In this document: piece after piece, positions 12,301 through 20,808 of the stretch
How positions within the stretch are numbered: position 1 is the stretch's first letter
Layout of the letters: the number at the start of each line of letters is the position of its first letter
Assembly (NCBI RefSeq): GCF_001949145.1
Contig: NW_019091556.1
Coordinates: forward strand, 12,287-57,178
From: Acanthaster planci
Lineage: Eukaryota > Echinodermata > Asteroidea > Valvatida > Acanthasteridae
Length of the DNA stretch: 44,892 nt
Direction of reading: 5' to 3'
Position numbers and translations under genes: made by a program
The notes under the pieces: model-generated
What the model was told of the DNA's origin: nothing
What the model saw: the letters and a program-made list of their open reading frames with translations, nothing else
Databases searched by the model: none

Positions 12301-15300
12301 TGAAAGTGATCACTTCTTTGTTATTATTCTTATCAGAAAATAAAAAATGCATTAACTCTTACCTGGAGTGTCTCTTAGCCTTAAAGTCATCAAATATCTG
12401 CATGGCTGATCCCAGTCCCTCTGCTACAAGGCTACCACTCTCCCCTCCTCCACCAATGAACCTGCCCGAGCAAATAAAAGAACACTTAATGAGACAGAGT
12501 GCAACAAAGAGAAGACAGGGGTAGGTGAATGCTTCAAAAAATAGAGGGACCACTTTAAATTCTGAAGCAGAAGAAAACATACCTGTGACACTAAATTGAC
12601 ATGAATGTCATTTTTACTTGGAGGGAAGCTCTGGCAATGAATTACATAAGTTAATCCAATTTCATGAACAAAGGACAAGGAAAATACAGGTATCCTCAAT
12701 CTTCACCTGTTCGAACCCTTCAAATGAAGTCTGTGTAAGTGATGTGGCATGAGGAAATTAGGGGATCTAGAGTCAGGCAACTGTAAAGGCCCAACAGGTA
12801 ATGAGATAATGACACCACAAGATAACAACCACCAAATAAAACAGAGCCTATACTACAGGCCAAAACAAATGAATGCCATGTTTCTGGTCTCCACAGACGT
12901 TAGTTTTGAAATATACATGTACATGTAAAAAACGTCTCAATATTTCACAACAGTAAAACAATCTGGTTTCAATCCAATTGAGCTTATAAACATAAGCTGC
13001 AACAAAAAGAAAACTTTGGATGCAACAAGGTACGGGAACATGATGAACCCAGAGGTGGAATGCTACTACAGGTGGACCCCTCCCACTTTTTGCCCATAGC
13101 TCCTCCCCTCCTAACTTACTGTATATTATCCATTGAGTTGCTTAACTGCCATGCATTACTGGTTGGAGCGATGCATGATACTGCCGGTGAGGGATAACAA
13201 TCCACTGTGTTATAGATGACTAAACTGTACAGCGGCCCACCATACTGTGAGAAACAACAACTCCATGTCAATGGTTATGCTGAAGGGGCATCTCCAGGGG
13301 TATTTCTAGCACCCCCCACAGGCCATTTTGAAAACCTTGTTTTGCAGGTAAAAGTATAAAACCTAATGCAACTTAGAAAACATAAACACCCCATTTTCAA
13401 ATGGCAAAGACCCCTTCTGATATTGTAACACTGGCCAACACACACTCCACAAAAATATATCTAATCACAAGCTATGAGACTTAAAGTGTCCAAAGTTGAT
13501 GCATAGCACAAGAGACACATATATTATATACAAATCAATTGGTTTAGCAGGTGTTTTGAATAACCTTCGACCACTCTTTTTCAAAATTAGCCACCAGTTT
13601 AAATCACACAGCACAAAACATTTGTGTGTCCATAGCTTCTGTTGAAATCAGCAAGTTCTTGTATAAAAAGTGGATTCATTTTATTGTGTGGTGTTTGGTA
13701 CATGTAAGTATGTTTTACATGTCTGTAAAAAGGTCATCAATCTAAAGAAATGGACAAATGGAATAATCTAATGGATAAGAAAGATTAACAAGTATGAGTT
13801 CTGATCAATATTTTAAAAATTTGAAAATAAAGTTGTACTCACATCACCACTGAAATCACTCTCTCCAAGTGGTCCACCATTGAAGTGTCTGAATAGACAA
13901 AGGAAATAATGCCTAAACTTGTCAGTTGCAACTGGAACTCTTTTTAGCAGTGACCAAATTCTGTTAGCAACATTTCTTAATTGCTGGTCACATAACAGTC
14001 ATAGGACAAAAACTGGCTAAAAAGTAAGATGACCAATGTCGGTGGCAGTATCCATCCAATCCGTGTTATTTGTTCAATGTACATGTACAATGTACATGTA
14101 TGTTGAGTACAATGTGGAACTTAGCCAAAATCTTTGAATTGGCGTACAAACTTGGAACCTTCCCAATTCAATGTTCATTGAGATAATCAACTCATGAATA
14201 AGGACAAAGGCACTTTTAACCTAAAGAGTCACATTATTTTGGACCATCTCTCAGCCAATGGAGCAGATTTTGCCCCCTCCCGCTGCCACCATAGATCTCA
14301 GCAGTCCTAATTTTCTAAAAACTTGGCATGCATGTACATGTCAAATATTTGACCTTCAATTCAATCAAGTATCTGAATATATGGTCGTACCGACAGGCAG
14401 ATTGTTGATGAAGAAACCACATACAAAAATCAGTAGCAATAACACACACAACTGTACATTATAATCACTATAATAGCTTTTCACTGCTATGAGTACAAGT
14501 ACGGTGTGTATCCCAGCCATGATTTAGCAAGATTTAACGGGCCCACAGTAGGCCCTACTTTTTGTCCTGTTGAAAATATCTATTGCTTTTAATTTGTTTT
14601 AGGAATAATTTACTTTTTGAATCATTGTAAGATTTCTGTTACTTCTCATCTGAATCTGCTTGAAACAAGCATCCACAGTGCAATTTTTTTCATTTAAAAC
14701 AAAATAAAATTCTCCCTTCCTTTTCAAGAATTTTGCATTTGAGTATTCAAATTTGGAATATTATATTCAAATATTCAATAATTGATCAAATATTCAGATA
14801 TTCGGCACAGCCCTATATGCATGTTGAGAAACTGATTATCAGTACAAATGTACAATTTCAACTCAGACATGTGCTTTTACCATTAAGGTTACTTGAAGTT
14901 CCAGGCCATATGCGTGGAAAAATGCACTTTTACCTGACCTGTCTTGGAAAAGTGGGTGATTTTTACAAAATCATCAATTGTCATTATAACCACAAGACAT
15001 TAATGAAAAAAAAACCAGCAGGTTCAGAGTATGAAAAAAATTGCACTGTGATGGTACCAGGAAAAATATGGAGGGCCAGATTCCCCCTCTACTGCACTCT
15101 TTAGGGTTAAAGTAAGAGAAAGCAAGTTTAGGCTTTTAAAAGGGTTTGCTGTTCACACACCAAATCTGTACACCATCATCAACCAAAAGCTTCCACTTTG
15201 ATCAAGTAGGATAACAGAACCCCAGTACTTTATGCTAAAATGATCAACATATTTCCTCTCATTTCCGACTTACATGAGTGCAGGTAGGATGTAATTTGTC

Positions 15301-15386
15301 TTCAATTCTTTGAAGTAGGCGCCCATACCAGCTGTTCCTTCAATCACAAACACAACATTGCTTGCGTTGTCTGCTGTGACGATCAT
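354..15386 (-). CDS. MED25: Mediator complex subunit 25 (3' end outside window)
   Basis: MED25 is a Mediator subunit that docks transcription activators in the nucleus. Coding exons in order: 15386-15274, 13888-13843, 13244-13120, 12461-12363, 11650-11527, 6708-6558, 6261-6076, 5330-5229, 4743-4472, 4031-3735, 3555-3417, 2994-2717, 2444-2325, 1726-1589, 1413-1300, 539-354. Every border has GT..AG and the phases join without a stop, giving 830 codons. The VWA domain spans about residues 1-219, with [28 protein letters not shown] and [10 protein letters not shown]-rich linker follows (about 315-680), then the ACID/PTOV domain (about 670-830) with [17 protein letters not shown] and [18 protein letters not shown]. 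The last exon seen ends in a strong donor (ATG|GTAAG), so a short C-terminus lies left of the window. Human MED25 is about 747 residues; the excess here is mainly polyglutamine. Seen: exons and phases. Family knowledge: domain names. Confidence 0.95.
608..796. mobile_element. TTAA-flanked MITE (piggyBac-like)
   Basis: TTAACCCCTTCA at 608-619 is matched exactly by TGAAGGGGTTAA at 785-796. TTAA is the target duplication of piggyBac-type transposons, and the terminal repeats start CCCC. The 181-bp interior has no open frame, so this would be a non-autonomous copy. It sits in the MED25 intron between the exons at 354-539 and 1300-1413. Confidence 0.65.
1859..2195. repeat. 12/24-bp minisatellite in a MED25 intron
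   Basis: About 28 copies of a 12-base unit (variants CACAAGGCCAGT, CACAAGTCCCTT), mostly paired as a 24-base higher unit. Because 12 is a multiple of 3 and the unit lacks stops, it is open on both strands (VTSPFTRP repeats on plus, VTGLVKGL on minus). These frames are by-products of the array, not a gene. Confidence 0.95.
5046..5214. mobile_element. MITE with 10-bp perfect TIRs and 5-bp target duplication
   Basis: The element at 5051-5209 starts GGTGCATTCG and ends CGAATGCACC. It is flanked on both sides by TCTGG (5046-5050 and 5210-5214). The inverted arms extend to about 36 bp at roughly 80% identity (AGCTACT..., AACATGAGT). The interior also holds GGAGTATACTCC-type palindromes. It lies in a MED25 intron, and its right flank ends 13 bases from the splice donor of exon 5330-5229. 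Confidence 0.8.
5634..5825 (+). repeat. Dispersed repeat, copy A (MED25 intron)
   Basis: Shares CCAAGAGAGGGCGCAA near its start and a GATGAGGGGT/AATGAGGGGT block near its end with 36594-36772, in the same order, orientation and spacing. No terminal inverted repeats or coding content were recognised; the family is unknown. Confidence 0.6.
6404..6508 (-). pseudogene. Decayed partial duplicate of the MED25 VWA exon
   Basis: This stretch aligns with the 3' part of exon 6708-6558. Shared blocks on the minus strand are GATCTCTTTGACAA, GGACAGAAAC and GAGTGGCTTTGA. Translation in the parental frame hits TAG and TAA, and the parental donor ACAG|GTAGG is altered to ACAAGTCGG. It lies in the intron immediately downstream of the parent exon, so it arose by tandem duplication and no longer encodes protein. 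Confidence 0.8.
6709..11526 (-). other. Largest MED25 intron (4.8 kb)
   Basis: AT-rich non-coding sequence between the VWA exons 11650-11527 and 6708-6558. It holds a hAT-like MITE candidate (9322-9576) and a 7-bp-arm palindrome TAGCAACCGTTGCTA at 10344-10358. No exon-like frame bounded by splice sites, RNA gene or conserved protein fragment was recognised. Confidence 0.6.
9322..9576. mobile_element. hAT-like MITE candidate with CATGAC/TTTCCAGG motifs
   Basis: The left end CAGGGTTCCTGCAC and the right end CGTGGGAACCGTA form diverged inverted ends with the CAGGG start common in hAT elements. The interior repeats CCATGACTTTTCCAGG-like strings in both orientations (9371-9384, 9479-9487, 9508-9526, 9547-9563), a pattern seen in hAT-type MITEs of many animals. 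A clear 8-bp target duplication was not found. Confidence 0.5.
11945..12152 (-). mobile_element. tRNA-derived SINE, copy 1
   Basis: Read on the minus strand: an A-box-like GGTTGGCATAGTG, then a B box GGGTTCGAATCCC, then the body GGTCCACATGTGGGTTGG and GTGGGTTTTCCCC. The same order of blocks appears at 15750-16030 and 36086-36350. It lies in the MED25 intron between exons 12461-12363 and 11650-11527, in the gene's sense direction. Confidence 0.8.
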
Positions 15387-15749
15387 CTTGAAGATTTTCA
15401 AAGAAATCTCTGTAGCTATGTCAAATAGAATTTCACAGTAGATCCCAGTCTTTCACAGATGTGATGTTTTTCACATGAAACTCGTAAAATTCATATTCTA
15501 ACCTGAAAAAATTAAAGAAGAAAATGTTTTCTCAGATGATCAACCTTCTTTTGATGTCTTTGTCGTTTATGTGTACATGTACATGTATATGCCCTGCTCA
15601 AGGAAAATCAAAGATATTTCTTCGGATACCCAAATTCACAAATCCTGATCAAAAAACTGTTTTAATGTACACCAAAGATGTAAGTCATGATCGATGATGT
15701 GGGTGTTGGAAATAATGGGTTCATCAGCACAATCTCACAATCGTGCGAA

Positions 15750-16030
15750 TCAGGTTTGCGTAGTGGTTCTTTCCTCGCCTTCCACGTCTGTGGTCAGGGT
15801 TAATTCCCGGCTTGGTCCACATGGAGATTGGGTTTTCACAAAAATTTCAGTCCCTACCCGATTCCATGGGTTTTATCCAGAATATTCCTCTGGGATTTTC
15901 CTCCCACCTCTAACTGTAACTGCTTCTCATTGTTTCCTCTCTAAAGGTTTCTTCAGGCTTCCGAGCTGCACAGTGCCTAGGGCACTACTGGGGAATCCTT
16001 GGTGTCATTCTCAGAAATAATTAGTAATGA
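15750..16030 (+). mobile_element. tRNA-derived SINE, copy 2
   Basis: A-box region TTTGCGTAGTGG, degraded B box GGGTTAATTCCCG, then the family body GGTCCACATGGAGATTGGG, ATGGGTTTTATCC and AATATTCCTCTGGGATTTTC, a GTTTCTTCAGGCT block and the tail GTGCCTAGGGCAC. It is antisense to MED25, in its probable first intron. Confidence 0.8.
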
Positions 16031-16544
16031 TTGCATTGCCCTATTGGTTGATCTTGTATGAAATTTACGACTATACTTCCCTCTTGGAAACCACCTTCGG
16101 AAAAAGCCAGTTAAGAAAGAGAAGAATTGGCCATCACGGACATGTTGGATCATCGCAGAATTACTGGCAAAGTTTCCATGCGATAAGATTGAAAGATTGT
16201 GTGAAGATCAAGCCATCGTAGGCCTACACATAAAATGATGGAAAGGTCCATACGGAAGCCGCTTGACAGCCTGTGCACAAACCCTATGACTATGAGACTG
16301 GTCGGAAAAATTTGAAGTGTTTTCTATGTACCTGTAGGCTAAGTAAATGACTTGTTTTTTTCCTTCCTAAATTGAACTTTAGTCAGTGTCAGTTTAAAAG
16401 TTTTATGGACATGTTTTTGCTTTCTGACGGCTAATAATATTACACAATAGGTCTACTGGCGTAGGGCCTACATGTACGTACACGGGACTCTTCCCAAATT
16501 TACTTATTGTGCCCCACACGGACATGAATTATCGTACACCTACC

Positions 16545-16574
16545 ATGGAGGTAGAAATAGATTTCTACCTCCAT
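16545..16574. repeat. Perfect 14-bp hairpin with 2-base loop
   Basis: ATGGAGGTAGAAAT (16545-16558), AG, ATTTCTACCTCCAT (16561-16574). The arms match exactly. TACACCTAC occurs on both outer sides as a short direct repeat. Confidence 0.9.
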
Positions 16575-17859
16575 ACACCTACGGTATGTGGCCAGTTCTT
16601 TGGTAGCCTAGACATGAACCGGTAATCGCTCCTGAGGAAGGTGCATATGCACCAGACACGGCCATGACGGCAGGTAAACATGTGGGAAAACGTTAAAATT
16701 CAACACACAACTCACCTACTTTCCAACTGATATACAACTTGCTCTGCCGTCTTAAATGGAAAATAACTGTGCTGGTGATAACTATATTAAAGGTAACTCC
16801 AAGAGAAAGAGGGATTTTCGAGGGGAAACACCGAAAAAGGGTGACTCAATTACTTCTGTTCTTTGAAGCACATCCGGTCCTAAGTGAGCACGCATGGCGC
16901 GGCGCGGCGTTACTTGTTTTGTATGAGCAAGACCATTCTATTCCATTACAGCAATAAAATCGAATACTTCGACGTCTTGGTGCAAGACTACAGCGCGCTA
17001 CATACTACATGCACTGCACGCGCACCTCCGGCTGGGGGAAAAATAATTTTTGTTTCTCCTTATGAAAAAAAATCCAAAGCTGTTATTTCCAAATTCAAAA
17101 GGGGAAAAACAAAATTTATTCATTAATTTAAAAAGGGGAAAACTGATGTATGGAAAATAGGGCTCAATTCATTGGTTTTCTAACTATCAGAGTGTCGGGG
17201 GTGGGGGGCAGTGCAGGGGATACATTAGTTGAGACATGGAGGTACATGGGGCAGGCATATGGTAGCATCAAATTCCTCTATGGTGGGATGCATTGGAAAA
17301 TTCAGATTAAAAGAACTGATTCTGTATGGGTCATTCCGCGACGTTGGGGCACAACTTGTCGGACGGTGTCCTTGATACATCCAAAACTTTTGCCACCTGT
17401 TATGTTATGACCTCTAGAGTAGGTCATTTACTCTGTATAAATAACACACCCCTCTGTATTCAGTCTTGCAAGATGTATAACAATGTCAATTTGGAATCCC
17501 CATGCAGGGAAATAACTGTTCATTTTTACGGAACCCATGTAATAATTGAAACCGTCACAGACTGTGCCCCTACCTCATGGAATGACCCGTATACATGGGG
17601 TAGACTGACCCTTTTAAATTGCCCCCTTCCCATCCATCCATTCCTCATACAGCCAGTTACAGGTCAGTCCTCCTTAATTCAGAAGAATAATGCCAAAGAA
17701 CAGGGGAGATAATACAATATTAAAAATCAAGTCTTTTTCCTACGAACAAAACAGTAAACTGATTTACAAAAGAGTAGACTTTCTACATGTACTATAGAAC
17801 GACTTATCGACTAGCACTCTGTAAATTATTCAGCAATCTTCCTGAGTGTCTCAGAACAA

Positions 17860-18994
17860 GCTATTTATTTCAAAGTGGAGTCAAAAACATTTTTTTCTAA
17901 AACCAAAACAATCATTCTAAGCATGATCTGAACTTGTTCTAAGAGTGAAAAGAATACAACAAAAGCAATGGTACTCATTCTTCATTCATCAATGTGCACG
18001 AGTTACGAGTTGTGAAAGTGAAATAAATTAAGTAATTGCAAAATACATGTTGCACAGGGCACTATAACTAAAGTAGTAAAAACAAATGTCCATACAATGT
18101 AAACCTTACACAACAAAGGTTGAATTTTGCTTATTTTCATCTCCATATTTAAACTAGCCAATTGTCTCCACACAGAATAGTGCTTAAAATATTTTATATA
18201 ATTAAGATTTCTTGAATTTTTCAAACACAAAGCCAAAGAAGCAAAAGGTAAACTTGGAAAAGACTTCACATTTCCATTTTTAACCCTCAAATGTGTAATT
18301 TTTCTCTTTCTTAGACACAATAAATCATCTGATAAAATATAACAGTAAACAAGCACAAAATCTGTCAGTAAATTGTTAAAATAAAACTAATTTTAGTAAT
18401 CTATTGAGGGAAACACTGGTGTACTTAAATGAAATACATTCAGACAAATTAACCTATGCCAAGTCACTTTGCAGTCCTTTATGAATCATCACAATAACTA
18501 CATGTATGACAAAATCCATCACAAACACTTTTCTTGGCTTTTATATACTTGCTAAATGCACACTATCAGGGAATTCACTGATAATTCAATACAATTTTTA
18601 GTTCTTCATAATTTGAATGGGCCTACAAATGATGAAGTTCAGGCTTCAATTAATTGCAGCTTTGTTAATCTACATTGGTTCAAAATATAATCGTACAAAG
18701 ATTACAAAAAAGTACACATTCAGAAAAGATTGTTTGAAAATAAATATAATATATAAAGACATTTCTTTTAGCCACACTTGATGGAAAAAGAACTTGATGT
18801 TACAAGTGCTAGATTTCTAATATGTTTGTGTGATTTGTCCTTGTAAAATATGCTTTGCTAAAAGTGAGCCACATGTACATGTACAGCATCAAAAACAGCA
18901 AATGCAGAAAATTACAAACGTCTGAAATATGCAGGTTAGTTTCAAATGCTATTGATTCAACCCTAGCACCCTCTACAGCTCAGCAGTGGCCCCA
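17860..18994 (-). other. Probable 3' UTR of the unidentified minus-strand gene
   Basis: About 1.1 kb of AT-rich DNA follows the TAA at 18995 with no conserved coding signal. A 117-codon frame at 18003-18356 looks like chance in AT-rich sequence. On the minus strand an AATAAA lies at 17869-17864 and is a candidate poly(A) signal. Other AATAAA-like strings occur in between, so the true 3' end is not settled. Confidence 0.35.
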
Positions 18995-19855
18995 TTACTG
19001 GAACCATATTTCTCCTGGAATTGGACTTTTAGGAGGATGCAGCAGTTTATCTTGTTGATCTGCTTTCATTTTCTCGTAGTCTGGGTGGTTCTCTTTAAAC
19101 GTCAATTTCCACAGTCTGGTACCAACTGTTCTGTGTGTGCCTAACACACTACGTTGACTGTCCCTCTCCAGCTCAGTCATTTGTCGCAATGACTGTGTGT
19201 GAGTGCTCTCTGGTGTTGTTAGTCTCCGATGCTCATATTTCTTGAAACCTTTTGGAGGGACAATGTCACCACGTTCAGTAATAGGTGGCACGCGCATCTC
19301 ACTGCGCAGTTTCAACTCCTTGAAGTCTTTGAGTTCTCGAACTGAGCGACAGACAGCCAAGTCTCGACGTTTCTGGTCTTTAATCATCGGCACTTCACTC
19401 AGAAACTTGACAAATGTGTTGTCACTCATCTCTGAGTGAGGAGGGATCTTGATCGGATACATATCAGCCACCAACTCTGAAATGTTCCTTCCCTGGGAAT
19501 CCACTCGGTAACCAACTCGGCTACTAAAGTTCCTCCAGACATTGCTGTTGTATTCTGGGTCCCATCGTGGTGGGAAGGGGGCACCCTTGCGACCGCTTTC
19601 AATCCACAGACGGAAAGGATCAGTAGGCTTAGGTATCACGCAGTCTGGCACATACGTCCTCATCCTGTGACTGATCTCAATCTTAGAGTTGGATCTTGCT
19701 GGATGCTTTTGTGTGAGTTTCTGGACTTGTCTGGGATTAAATGCTGTCCAACTTTGAGGCCTGTCATTATAGAGACGATCGCGCTCCCTCGCCGTCAATG
19801 GAGCGGTGTCTTCCTCAAAATATCCTCGCCAGTTGCTTGCCATGGATGTTACCAT
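18995..19855 (-). CDS. Unidentified basic W/P-rich protein, 282-286 aa, one main coding exon
   Basis: An open frame of 287 codons runs from ATG 19855-19853 to TAA 18997-18995. A second ATG at 19843 (start MASNWRGYFEED) is 12 bases in and may be the real start. A splice acceptor (TTCCTTAG, exon start 19875) lies 20 bases before the first ATG, so an upstream leader exon is likely and the frame could extend into it. The product is basic and rich in R, K, P and W (FRLWIESGRKGAPFPPRW, YNSNVWRNFSSRVGYRVD), with no signal peptide, membrane segment or catalytic motif. The style recalls ciliary microtubule-associated small proteins, but I could not match it to a named family and rejected TEPP/SPMIP8 from memory. 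It lies head-to-head with the coiled-coil gene on the plus strand. Coding status is strong because the frame is long and compositionally protein-like; function is unknown. Confidence 0.75.
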   Translation of the reverse strand: MVTSMASNWRGYFEEDTAPLTARERDRLYNDRPQSWTAFNPRQVQKLTQKHPARSNSKIEISHRMRTYVPDCVIPKPTDPFRLWIESGRKGAPFPPRWDPEYNSNVWRNFSSRVGYRVDSQGRNISELVADMYPIKIPPHSEMSDNTFVKFLSEVPMIKDQKRRDLAVCRSVRELKDFKELKLRSEMRVPPITERGDIVPPKGFKKYEHRRLTTPESTHTQSLRQMTELERDSQRSVLGTHRTVGTRLWKLTFKENHPDYEKMKADQQDKLLHPPKSPIPGEIWFQ

Positions 19856-19875
19856 GTCTCTCCAAGAAATGCAAA

Positions 19876-20808
19876 CTAAGGAATGTGACAACAGAATCAA
19901 TTTTTGTTAAACATCGATATCTATCAATACCAAATGTCCTTTCTTTTATTATACAGTCCGATAGTGACTAATTCTATACACTCATACCAAATAAATTTCC
20001 ACACAATCAACAATGGTACTTCAGATGTAATTTTGATAAACAAATTCCAACTTGTTCTCTAGCAGTGCACTGCAGTCTAGGTATATTGCAGAACTAGAAA
20101 GCTGCTACAGGCTGTACAATACCTAGTGCTGACGAATACAGATCTCTTCAATTTCAGTTCAAAGTGCCGATCATTTCATTATCGATAGTCACATTTTGCT
20201 AGTATTTTTGTTCAATCTGATGTAAACATAACGAACTTTACGTGTAGATATGTACATTATACATGTACATGTACAGAGTGTACATGTAAGTGAACTGTAC
20301 TCATACGTACGCCCATACGTGGTCACGAACACGTATCGTTGCTATCAATACACTTAACAAATAACCTTTGGTACACTGTTCCATATAACTTCTAGGGGAG
20401 TATTCTTTCCTATTCCGTATTTTGAATGCAAATAATCTTAAATAAATCACCGATTTGAAATATGGCAATATAAAAACGTACCAAAATGACTTTGGCTTAT
20501 ATGAAATTAAATGTTAGGGAATTCCTCCGATGAACAATTCGTTTTCAAATTATCATAAACCACCTACAAGCAAATGGAGTGAGCCATGAATGCTGCTCAG
20601 CAACGTAAGCGATCACTGAGCATTTCATTAAATATTCTTACTCCCTTATTGAAACAAATTACGGCTAAGTGCTGTAGAATTTTTAAAAAAAAAAGAATAA
20701 AATTACTGTGTTCAATGTGAATAAAGTTTTGAAATATTTTAAACGTGACAAACTGCTCATGTATTCATACAGTCATGTATTCATACACAGTGTTACCACG
20801 TGGCGATC
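19876..20808. promoter_or_regulatory. Divergent promoter region between two head-to-head genes
   Basis: About 930 bp separate the leftward gene (coding start about 19855) from the rightward coiled-coil gene (proposed ATG 20809). A CACGTG E-box sits at 20798-20803, five bases before the proposed start codon. The stretch around 20820-20835 is locally CpG-rich (GCGCGCGTACGG). TACATGTA palindromes are clustered at about 20255-20290. No TATA box stands out. A shared promoter is inferred from the geometry. Confidence 0.4.

Larger units (their letters stand above)
15387..16900 (-). promoter_or_regulatory. Probable MED25 5' UTR, first intron and promoter side
   Basis: The coding exon with the MED25 ATG (15386-15384) has a good acceptor 23 bases upstream (TAGCTACAG, exon start 15409). 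Its leader is therefore probably spliced. A strong donor on the minus strand at 16716/16715 (AAAGTAG followed by GTGAGTT) could close an untranslated first exon lying roughly 16717-16900. The GC-rich GGCGCGGCGCGG stretch near 16895-16907 fits a promoter edge. The intron between them holds a SINE copy (about 15750-16030) and a perfect hairpin (16545-16574). The start of transcription is inferred, not seen. Confidence 0.4.

Noticed and set aside
18995-19855. Identity as TEPP/SPMIP8
   Set aside because: The remembered TEPP sequence pattern does not fit; no conserved block could be matched.
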